Shown piece after piece: positions 13,166 through 25,100 of a stretch of 64,000 nucleotides of DNA. Source of the stretch: Vanilla planifolia (Eukaryota; Streptophyta; Magnoliopsida; Asparagales; Orchidaceae). The position numbers and the translations under genes were made by a program. Every line of letters begins with the position of its first letter. Within the stretch, counting starts at the first letter, position 1. A model generated the notes under the pieces. The model was not told where the DNA came from, did no database searches, and worked only from the letters and a program-made list of their open reading frames with translations. Where the stretch lies: NCBI GenBank assembly GCA_023846275.1, contig CM043872.1:26650670-26714669 (forward strand). The letters run 5' to 3'.

Positions 13166-16100
13166 CTATCCAGAAATATCAGAAACGACATTTTATTCAG
13201 TGCCATATATATCAATATTATGCAAAACTTTTTTCTTAAGCAACGCATGCTTTGAGATACAATCAATCAAATCAAAGAAGAATAAAAAAAAGGCCAAGTG
13301 GTAAGGTGGAGGACTGTAAATCCTTCATCCCCAGTTCGAAGTAATCAAGCTTGATCATCAACAGATGTATATTAATAGTTGGAGAAAGACATTCGATCAG
13401 AGATTAATGGTACAGTAAACTAGCATTTTAGGACATTTCTCCGGCGATTGAACAGTCAGATTTGAATTGCAATGTCTCAGGTAAAGAGAGATCCAATTCC
13501 TACAGGTGATGGCAGAGCATTTCTCTCGTTGGCCTCTTCACCGTATTTATTTAATCACATAATGACCACATTGAAGATTCAAAAGGATACTCTCCAAATG
13601 GATAAAGATGTTATTGCTTTGCTGATGAATAAATCACAATGGAATGGTGAGGATTCACCGGCGAGATTAATGCCTTGTTTGCCACATGTGGGGTTTAGAA
13701 TAGAGGCAGATCAATGAGAACCATAACGAGTTAACAACCAATAAGGGATGCTCCAAGTCAAAGGGCTTTATTTGTAATAAGGTGACCACATGATGAACGA
13801 TTATGTGGTGCATAAGAAGTGATTGAAGGCAAAAAAATATAGAACAAGATGATGAATTGTGTGAGACTACATTGCTCTATTGGGCAGTGAAGATGGAAGA
13901 CTATATTCTGATTGCCACATCTTTAAATTTGGATGATTCAAATCAAAATCTAGATGCTCGCTTTGCATGGGTATTACTAGAGAGGTATGATTAATATGAA
14001 ATGGAACAAAATGCAAGGTTGCTAAGGAGGGGTCTATTCATATTAACATGTTTGAAGGGATCAATATTGATGTTAAAGATGTGTCAAATTTGAAGATAAA
14101 TCTGATTTCACGGAAAATATTTGATTCAAGAGGTTAAATTACCCAATTGAAGGCAAAATTCTCAAGATTTCTGACAGAGCAAGTATCAAACTATATGAAA
14201 TGATGATTAGTGCCTTGTGTAGCAGGTAAGTTGTTTGGAAAAAAGTAAAAGTTCTATTCTATTAAATCCTAGACGAGTGTCATCGGTGAAAGATGACGAC
14301 ATAAGATTGCTTGTTTAGAGGGTTCACGTAGATGGAAGAAGAAAAAAGTGATGTTCTCTTTGAGCTTTGATATCAATTTTCTCTTTAATCAAGCGAGCGA
14401 GACCAAGCAATGTCACACAGCACGATGGTAAAGGGGAGTGTGTTGTAGTTGGGCCTACAGGTTGTGATGTGGGGCATGAAATTGATGGACAAAATATCAA
14501 ATGACTCTTTTCAAGTGATTTACAAAATCTATGTCATTTAGAGCTTTATTTAGGTTGTACCTTGTATTTTGTGGTTCATATAATTATAATTAGGTTTATA
14601 AAGGTTTTTGGAATGGGTGTCATATAAAACTTTGTTTATTGTAATCTTGTGGTTATAATTGTTTTTTGGATCTTTATATTGTCAATTTGTAACAAAACTT
14701 AAAAAGAAAATATGAGATAAAAATAAGGAGAGAATGAAATGTCTCTTGTGCTTCCAGAGAATGGATCTTGTTTATTTGAAGGGAAAAAGAATTTCTTGAG
14801 TGAGTTGGAATGTGGAGTACGCCAGTCAAGGTTGAATTTGTTTAAGTGTGGATCCTGATGCTTTTGTAGTGAGTCACACAGACATCATATTGCATCTAAA
14901 GGTTATATAGCACATACATAAATTACATATGCTCTATCTGCACAGTACAAATAATGGGCATGGTGATATTTTAAGACCATGGAGGTAAACTTCTAACCAA
15001 AAATTACATTATGGCTAGGTTGCATGACAACTCTAATGTGGCTTACATAAAACAAGCTGAGAGCGTTCAAGTGGGTGGAAGCTAAGACATGTCAATAGAT
15101 TACACTAACATGTGCACATAGAAACTAACTATTGGAGGGTTTATAGAAGACTACTAATGTGAGAATTAAGCTAAGAAATACATGTGCACAAAAAGACCTG
15201 GCTATAGAGTAAACGTGCGGGTGGATGACTTCTACGAGAGTGCTGCCTTCAACCATTGCAACAATGAAACTGTGAGAAAAACTTGTAACATTTTCTAAAT
15301 TCTAGTGAACATCTCCAAAAATGCAGGCATGGATAATCAAAATTCTAGTAATATTAAATATTGTGATTATCTTGAAGAGTTTATTTGCAACCCAAATTGA
15401 ATTTGTGGCATTGCATATCTCAAAAATTGTTATCAGAGCAATAGATTCGAAGGTTCAATGTACAAAATTCTCTGTTTTGGTATTAATTTTATTTTCAGAG
15501 AAAGGGATGAAGACAATAAAGTTATGATTAACACATCTGAGAACAAATATTTTGGATACTTGAATATACAAATTGAGGATTTTCCCTAACAGAACTAAAT
15601 CAATCACTATTTGAACACAAGCATGAGTTGACCAAGCAAGGTATAAACATTTTTGGCTAAAATGTAACCTTTAACATCACCAATAAGACAACGACCTCAA
15701 GCTTGATGGGTCATTGTGTAATATGTATAAGAAGCCCTTAGCATTGCATAATATATGTGTTATGCAATGGTTTTTCAACTTGAAGATAATGAAAGGAGCT
15801 TCTATAGATCATATTAATGAATTTAATGTGATAAACACAAAACTAAACTTAGTAGGCATTCACTTTGAGAAGGACATGAAAGCTTTATTCCTACTTCATC
15901 TCTGCAGGACACAACTGGAATGCAACTATTACTATGATAAGTAATGCATCTAGGAAACAAAAGTCGAAGCTACAACAGATTCGAAACTTGGCGGCTTACC
16001 CAGGACATAAGGTGTAAGAAGTCAAGACAAATGCTCGATTTTGCCTTGAGTATAGAAGGCAAACGAGATAGCATACAATGTGGGCATATTGGAGAGGATA

Positions 16101-19100
16101 GAATGAAGTTTTGGGAATCTAATGCCTCTTGTCCAAAGAAGGAGATAGCAATTGAGCTAGAGCTGATCATTGGGCAAGTTGTGCTTGGCATTGACATGCC
16201 TACTTAGATTTGATGCAATTATCTTAAGCCTAAGCTTGACTTATACACTCTAGTTAAGCAAGCTCGCCTAGGCCCACCCACTCAAGCTTGAGGGCCACTA
16301 AATGTTATCAATCCAACTTAAAGTTCCCAAACAAAAAAAGGCTAAGCAAACAAGTTAATTAATTTTTGTTCTAAAGAAAAATAGAATTGAAAAAAAAAAC
16401 AAACATAAATTATAATATTAAAATATAATAAGTTAGATATGATGACATTTATTCTCAATTTTACAAGATTCACTATTTAGTTTTACATGATTAGTTTAAC
16501 ATATATTTATATGACGTCTAAATATAAAAACATATGACATTCAACACATTAGTCATTTTCATAGTATAACATATTGTCATTCATGGTATAGATCTTATGG
16601 ATGAATTGTCATCACTCAAACTTGTGGAAGCCAAAGGCAAGCTTAAGTTATTAATAATCAAAGCACCTGCCTTAGTCCACAATTTCAATGGACTAAGCTT
16701 GTAAACCTGATTATGATATGAGTGTTTGTGTTTTCCAAGCCACTAAAAAAGATTTAAATTTTGGTAAGACCAATAAGTTACTTGCACAATAATCGATTGT
16801 AACTAGAATTATGACAAGAAGGGGCGTCGAAAATGGGAGAGAACATTTGTAAGCATAATTATTGGGAATATAGAACATGCTTCGGTGCCAAGAGTTGGGA
16901 GTCTACTTAAGTAATGATTCTTGAATTTGGAGCATTGTCTAAGGCCATTCAGAGAGTTATCATATGATTTTGTAATAAAAAATCACAACAAAGTGTCATT
17001 TGTTAATGATAGGTTTTTGGATATCATTAAGAAGAAAAAAAATAAAAATTATACAGTCAAATAACACAGTTTATGATTAAAGTCATACTCTATGTTCCAT
17101 CTTTTAAGAGAAAACTTCAACTAGTTAGTCGGAAAATATTTGTATTTTATGATATTACGAGATTTTATGTGAAAGACGTGGTAATTTCTCGAGACAAAAA
17201 ACAAAACTTGATATATGGAAAATGACCTTATGAAAATAGTTGCCTAATCTTTATTGAGTTATATTGAAGATTTTCATTTGTGGCATAACTAACTTGGTCT
17301 TTTGAGTGAGAAAGGCAAAGAAAATATGGTAGAGAAGAGAAAAATCACAAAACTAAAGTTTACAAATGATAGCATATGCAAAAACCATATTCGTGGGAAG
17401 AAATTGTGTGTAAATTCATAAAAACATATCAGAAGCTATGACTAGGAAAGCTAGATCTTGTCCAAATGGGCACATAAGATCCCATCCCAATTCTATCACT
17501 TGACCAATCTTAATACTATGCTACCTTCATTGACTAATATAAGAAAAATTTGTGTTTATTTCCTAAAAAACAAATTGAATTTCTTCAAAATCTTTAAGGA
17601 AGGTGGAAGTGCAAATAAAAAATGGCCATAAAATAAAGACTTACCAACTACACTACAATAACCATTACAGAAGTAATTAATTCTAATTCTATAGTACTCG
17701 TGGATTCAAATAACAAAAATGATTCTCAACACGATAACAAAGTCATTGAAAGAATGAAAATGACTTTGAACAAGCATATTGATTGCCCAAGTTGTTATGG
17801 GCAATTATTGTAATAAAGGACCCTCAATACCATTGCACTTGAACCACCAAGAGTAGAAGAATAAACCATAGAGTACTCAAATATTTGTAGTATGTGCATG
17901 TTGGCTTGAACACCATAGCAAGTTTAAAGCCAAACTTATATGGTGTTATTTCATTGAATATAGCATATAAATAATTTTAATTATTACTTCTATGTTAATA
18001 AGATGTAAAATTATCAAAATAAATAATGTTATGTTCAACATAGCACAATTATATAAGGATCAAATGATGCTATGTTTATTGGATTCAATGTGATGTAAAA
18101 TTATTAGGATAAATGAAACTACATTGAATAAAACACGATTAAACATGTTTAACGACAAATTATACGGTACTATTTCATTGGATGTGGCATGGACAATTTT
18201 GACTACCATTAATACGATTCAATACAAGATAAAATTATTAGAAAAAATCATAACACTTTCCATAAAACATGATTGTACAAGAATCAATATGCTATAAAGT
18301 CAGATGAAAATGCTAATCATCAAGTGGAAGTGGATATAAATAAGAAGGCTTCTCAAGGCATAAATCTTGAAGTGTCATCACTCACATAAAAAGCTTGATC
18401 TATATGTAGATTGGCACAATTCTTATAAATTATGAGTAAGACCACCCCAAATGTGACAGCTTCACTACAATGCTCATACAAAAATCACACTAAATATAAA
18501 GATCAATTCATTAAATGCTAGAAACATACCACTTACCTAAGATTGAGCAAGTCGAAGATTTCTTTTAATGAGTGATAAAATTATTTCGCTTGAGAATAAT
18601 GGTACATGGATGTTGTCTACATTGCTAAAAGAAAGAAAATCATTGCAAAACAAGTGTGTCTACTAGATAGAAAGAAGTTAATGGAAATTAGCATTAAAAG
18701 GCACAAATCACAATCAAAACTTTAAACAAAATAATTGAATTGGCTACAATGAAATTTTTTTTCACTCATTGTGGAACTTACAACAATATGCCTTTTGTTG
18801 AGTATTGTTATGATAGATGGCTTACACTTTAAAACAATTCAATGTCAAAAGAGCTTTACAACATGGTGATTTGAAGAAATATTCATGGTATAACTTGAAG
18901 GCTAAAGAATTATGGCAAGAGAAAGATATTGTGCAAGTGAAGAGTTTTTAAAGGCTAAGTAAACTTTTTTGCAGTGGTATATATGATTCGACACATTTAC
19001 ACAATAATCACAATGTACGTGTTGATATGAGACATTGCTATTATTTTCATAACTTCTACAAGTGTCATGTAATTATAAGATACATGGATGACAAGCTAAT

Positions 19101-22100
19101 TGTTAGTTGAAACATTAAGATCCATGAACTAGAAATAGTTGTCAAAGAAATTTGAAATGAAAGATCTAAGGTTACATGTTTGATTCATGGGATGAGAGTT
19201 TTAAAGAACAAAAACAAGAGAATTTTGAAGTTATTACAACAAAAGTATATCTAAAAGACATTAGATGCATTCAAAGTTTCAAAAGTTAGATTCAAGTCTA
19301 CTCCACTTAGGTGTAATTTCAAATTGAGAAGTAAAGAATCACATGGTATGTCAAAAAAGTGGACTCCATGACAGAAGTGTTGCAAGTTTCAATCTTATGC
19401 AATCTCACGTTTGTGAAGGTCGGCACGAGGTTACATATTGTCAAAGCAAAACTATAGATACAATATTATGATTTAAATGGAACAATATAATTTTAAAAAA
19501 TTACATCAATAATGTTCTTCAAGAATACACACATACACACACATATATAAATACTATTCATGATATTATAATAACCTAGATCTTACAATCACAAAAATTA
19601 AATACAATGTAATTTTGAATGCAAATAAAAAAAAGTAACATTATTAAAAAATCCTTTAAAGAAGATTAAAGAGTAGTATGAGTACACCTTATTCAACGAT
19701 AGCCAATGTTATTTGTCTTACAAGAAACTCCATACTTCATTGTAAGACAATTCAACTCTGATAAGAATTTCCTCATTGGGATGTCATCACTAAGAAAAAT
19801 CTCTAAAAAAGAGAACCTAATAGATATAGCGGAGGTAGTTATCATTAACAAATTGAGATTTTGTACATTGAACTATGTACAAGATAAGAAACATGTCTTA
19901 TACTTGAAATACAAAAGATCTATGAAATAGGTTAACCATAAGAGCACAACTTATCCAAGGACAATTAGTTTTCAAATGAAAAATGTTCATGACATGGAGC
20001 CTAATACGAGTTATTGAGACTCATATGGATGTCAGCTTGTATCTAAAGCTCATATGACACAAGAGTAAAGACATTTCATTTTTTTATGCCAATAGATGCA
20101 AACTTCAAATTTAAGGTCAAATTATAACCAAACTACATGACAACATTGATGTGGCTTCCAAAAAGTAAGATGAGAAGCAATTATGGAAAATATGTGCATG
20201 TATGCAAACTACAACGCCTTCATTGATTATTGCCTTATGTGAACATGTGACAACTATCTTTTGGAGGCAACACAATGAGAAGTCTATCAACTTGAAAATT
20301 AGGTGAAGTGTATGTGCACAAAAAAAACCTAATCTTCTTCCTTCCCTTATTTTGAGAGTATTGCTAGTAACAAATTTAAGAGAGAAGTTAGTCATCTCTT
20401 TAAAGTTCTAGTTAGGTTCTTTTAGAATGCAACCATAGTATCTACTAAATTTGTAATTTCACATAGAATTTTATGTCTTTTGTTCATCTTGTAATTTTTT
20501 TATGCTTTACTCCATATGTGCCTTGTTTTATTATTCCATTTAAACTTACATTGTACATTTTTTTTTCTAACAAGTGATTTAGTTGTAGATAATTGAGCAT
20601 GGGAGATTAATCTCTATGATGTAAGAGTTCAACAACAAAAATGGGATTTTCATTGTTGCATCTCTCAATAGAATCGTGTTAAATTCTTTTCTTATGTGAA
20701 ATGTTCTTCTCCCTCATGATTGTCTAGATCTTTTATGCAAATTGCATGCATAACACAAGGAATCTTTTCCCCCAACCAGGTCAAGACAATACAACAAGCA
20801 TGTTGCATGCAAGTAAAAGTTACCAATAAACTAGATTTCATACCTAACAAATTCTGGTAGTTTCTGCCCCTTAGAAACAACCGAATGCATGCTAAGAAGC
20901 CATGCATGGACCATAGCTTGAGCAGCACCAGAGGACATCAAATGTAGATCCAAACTGAACTCACTCCATGTGTTCTCCCATACCTTCCTTTGGACTCCGT
21001 CGAGCACAACTTGTTGAGCTCCTCGCCTCTGCAAAAGGTGGGAAAAAAATGAGGATTCTGAGTATAGAAAATGACAACGATAGTTACAAATTAAGTATGC
21101 TTATAAGTTGTTAAAAGGAGAAAGAAATTTTACTTTTTTTTTTTTGGGCATAAAATAATGTCATTCAAATTTTGGTCTATCACACCTATAATCGTATTTT
21201 CATGTCCCTTTTTTAGCAAAATATAACACATTGGTCCTTAGAAAAAACGACCAAGAATACTCTCATCCTCACCCTCTTTCCTCTCCTTTGTTCCTCTCTT
21301 TCTCCTCTAACCTCACCTCCTACACCCTTCTCTCTCTTCCACTTCTCTCCCTCTTATGTACTAGTTCACTCAAATTGAGAGAGAGAGAGAGAAGAGCAAA
21401 AATTCAATATCTTATGATATAAGTCCAATGTGTTACTACACAAAAAATGGATTACTAATATACAATCTTTTGAAGGCAAGATATCAAACTAAGATTATGG
21501 TTAAAAAAAAAAGAAAAAAATATACTTTGCTTGAAGTGTTTTTGTGCAAAGGGAATAATGTAATATAATGCAAACATAGAATGACATTTATGACATGTAA
21601 TCCTTCTCTTTATACATTTCCTAGGGCATAGGGTGATTGAAAATGATAAATAATAAAAAATATATGAAAATGAGATAATTCACTTTCTCCATCTAATAAT
21701 AAAACATTTTGCATCATCAAGCTAGATGGATGGCTTAACTCATTAGATAAGATCCAGATTTAGATTAATGCCATTTTAAAAACTAGATTTTTTTTTAGAA
21801 AAAACCTCATTCTTAGGCATATCGAGTTCAATAAACATTATAGATCAAGTAGATTAAGCATGTCAAACAAGTCACTAAGGAATCAATTAGAAGCCTTTCA
21901 AAATACCTTTTAAAGGCACGACCTTTTTAAACTAAGAGAGGTTTAGTTTCTTGCCAGGCATTAACGATTGAATATGCTTTAAGTTTAAACTTGAATAGTG
22001 CATTGTTAGGATCCATCAAGTCGTCCACATTTGGTAAATCTTTTTCTTTTGAAATTTTTCATGAAATGCTTTAACATTTATATTTGGGTGGATGTATGCA

Positions 22101-25100
22101 ATGAATAGAATTAGATTCTAGATGAATTATTGAGAAGTATGCATGCATGTCTTTCACTCTAATCGTTAATCAAAGATTGGCAATCTCTTTTTCTATCTCT
22201 TTCCTCTTTGGTTTATTATTTTACATGTGATCATCTTCATTAATTCTCTATTTAGTTTCCCTCAACTTTAACTTAAACGAAGACCTCACCCCCAATAAAG
22301 TAAGCCTCAAAAAAGACTTGACATAATCCTAAGATCCTCACATAGTCGATCTAACAAATCATCTTCCTCTATCTTCTTCCATAAAATTCTATTTTCTCTC
22401 ACTAAAGCAATAACCCATAATTATCTTGATTGTCACCCTTAAAATTCCTAGCCCTCATCCTCACATCAATATGAACTAAGCAAACTTATCTCCTTCTCAA
22501 AATCCTTATCAAACTAGCCCCTGCACAACTAACCCTACTTTCTCTTTCTCAAAAGTCCAAACTCTAAATCGATTGTTAGTCTACAATCAAAATACCTTGA
22601 CCTCATGGCTAGCCTTATTGCCCCACTATACACACATCATATCCCTCTTCAACCCACATGGTCTAGACCTTCTTATAAGCTCCATAATATTGTTGTCTTA
22701 TTTATTCATCACCTTTTCTCTCTCTATTATTCATCAAAACAAAGATCATCAACTCTATTATCTTTTACATCAGTTAGTGGTAGCAATGCAAAGTTATTGC
22801 AACAACTTCAAAAAATTCTAAATATTTCTTAAAAATCACTAAAGAATTATTGTAATTATTAAAGAATCTTGGATGTCTCTAAGGAATCCAAAAGACTCTT
22901 GAAGGTTCTTAAAACTCTTGAAGATTTTTAAAACTCTATGAAGATTATTGAAGATTCTCAAAACTCTGAAGATTATTGAAGATTCTCAAAACTCTGAAGA
23001 TTCTTGAAGATATTTAAAGATTTCAAAAGATTCATCAAGATCTTAAAAGATCCCCAGAGTTATTAGAAAAATTGTTTCAAAAGTTGTATAACATAAATAG
23101 AAGTTTTGGTAGTTAATAAGACAACAAGAAAATAACCCTTAAATTCCTAAAGTGCATTCTTTCTTTCACATAATAAAATTTTATCAACTTGAAGACTAAT
23201 ATATGAGATTATAAGTTCATACACTATGAAGATAATACTTATTCAAATTTTCCTTGCTTACAACCAAACTATAAATCATGAGTGAACCAATCATGAAGCT
23301 TATGATTAACCATTAAATGAGAGTTTTTCCACCATTTTAGCTCACCAAATGTTTGGTACTTGAGTTAAATTTTTATGAAAAACTCTTTGCTAGTTGTGCA
23401 AATGTTTTGTTACTGTTTTTAGTCAATTACTATAACAAAAATATGCATTTTTTATTTCTTTTTTATTAAAATTGAGACACCATCCATAGATTTTTTTCAA
23501 TCCTATCAGAAAAAACACACTCGAACAAGCAGAGATAAAGGGGATGACGAGGGCTCCAATCGGGTTGGACGCGTCTCATTTGGAAGGGCTATAAGAAGAG
23601 CCCTAATGAATCACAAAGACAAGTGGCTTCTCCTTCAGAAAGATCCCCTAAAACCCTAGTCTAGGCATTGCTGGGGACCATCCTTTGCTCTTGCTCGTCG
23701 CCAAAGGCACCAGGCCAAACATCATACCCTACACCTAGCCTTTTACCAAAAGTTATAGTCTCAAAGCATAAACCCTAAAGCTTCAAGCACCTCCTTTGAG
23801 CTTCCCAAAAACCTTCTACTCCTCGAGTTCCTCACAACACAAAATAAATTGCTTGCTCAAGATTGTCTATGTTGCTCACAACGCACCTTTTCTAGAATTG
23901 TCAAGAAATGCGCTTACCCAAGGCTACCTACAATCGCTCATGATTGCTTGCATTGCCTGTGACACTCGAATGTGCCGCTCAAAGCCCGACCACACATAAT
24001 CGTGCCAAACCGCACCATTTGCACCCATCCTAGCCAAACCATGCCCAAGCCTATGCCAAACCACCCCATAATACACTAGACAGCACTCGACCATGCCACT
24101 CGTGCCTAACCCAAGCCACTCACACCCAATCATGCAGCCACGTGCCATATAGTGCCTTATCGAGCCACTCTAACATCAGACCATGCACGACCTCATCGAA
24201 CCTCCTCGGATCGCATCCAACCATACTAGACAGTGCCAAACAATGCCAAAGTGCACTTAATCAATTCAATCGCACCTATTCAAAAACTCTACTCCATACT
24301 GAAACACTTTTTAGTTGCTTGAATTTTCTTACTTCAATAATAAGTCAATAAAATATTTAATAAACTATTTAAAGGCATCCCATTACCCACAGGACAAGCT
24401 TTGTCGTCCATGATTCAAAAATAAGCTTTTCTTTAAATTTTTCAAATCCTTTTTTTGCATCAACAATAGAATTACAAATCTCAAGACTAACATACTAATT
24501 CTACTGGTTGCAAGACTAATAAATAGTTCTTAATAATCTTTTAATCCAAGTAATCTAATTATTGTCTTTTATATGATATTGTCCTTATAACATTTTTTAT
24601 TCTTAATAGATTTCAAATTTATTGGAAGAACCATTCTCCATCTAAAACTTGGCCAATTATAAAAGACTTGGAGAGATTAGTATTAGCTCAGAAAAAATCT
24701 ACTTAGAATATAACTTTGCAAAGATAGAATCATTTGTGATAGTAAATTGATGTAAGATAACTTAAATCATCAATCTAGAAGAATGACCCGATGCATCAAA
24801 CATGATCTACATCTAGTTCAAAGTTATTTTAGAGCCTAAAATCTTAAAGAAAAGCCTCATTCTCAATTGTATTGGTTCCAAAAGATCAGATAGGTAATGT
24901 TAAGTCATAAGTAGAACTATTAAAAGTCTTCTTAGATCCTTTTCAATAGTGTTGCCTTTTTAAGGGTAAGAGAGATGCCATCTTTTTAGCCTCTAGCCAT
25001 GCATTTGGATTTGAATAAATCTTAAGTTTGAATTTGAATAAGTATTAAGGATGGTTTAAGCTATTCAGGTTTGGTGAATCTTTTGAATTTTCTCCAAGAA

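Larger units (their letters stand above)
14860..20560 (+). mobile_element. Ty1/copia element B, nearly complete but decayed, in GUN1 intron 3
   Basis: Two diverged direct repeats (about 14,860-15,422 and 20,000-20,560) flank a copia-ordered interior. It has a primer-binding site at 15428. Gag is at 15,714-16,200: [20 protein letters not shown], then a degenerate zinc knuckle CGHIG...CPKK. A GAG-pre-integrase/integrase region at about 17,270-17,600 has a LWH-like start, LSEKGKE and ICVYFLKNK (compare VWIYFLK). An RT region at about 18,570-19,400 has [36 protein letters not shown] and [13 protein letters not shown] (compare LLYVDDMLIA, EFEMKDLG, STPLAPHFKLS). Stops and indels are frequent. It is antisense to GUN1 and accounts for about 5.7 kb of the 7.7-kb intron. 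Element ends are approximate and target-site duplications were not resolved. Confidence 0.75.
22780..24780. other. Interior between the ~1-kb repeats; no coding region
   Basis: It contains a short GAAGATT-rich tandem repeat (22,890-23,050), a GC-richer block at 23,500-23,800, and a C-rich quasi-periodic stretch (23,930-24,260). No gag or pol motif was recognised, so if this is an element it is non-autonomous. Confidence 0.4.

Noticed and set aside
13472..13717. 81-codon open frame as an independent gene
   Set aside because: Its translation fits the end of a copia gag domain and the following sequence matches the copia protease-flanking region, so it belongs to the transposon remnant in the GUN1 intron.
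15714..16207. Two adjacent open frames (76 and 87 codons) as small genes
   Set aside because: Together they read as copia gag with a zinc-knuckle-like end, directly after LTR and primer-binding site.
22940..22995. CRISPR-like array
   Set aside because: Only two perfect contiguous 28-bp units without spacers, in plant nuclear DNA; a simple tandem repeat.
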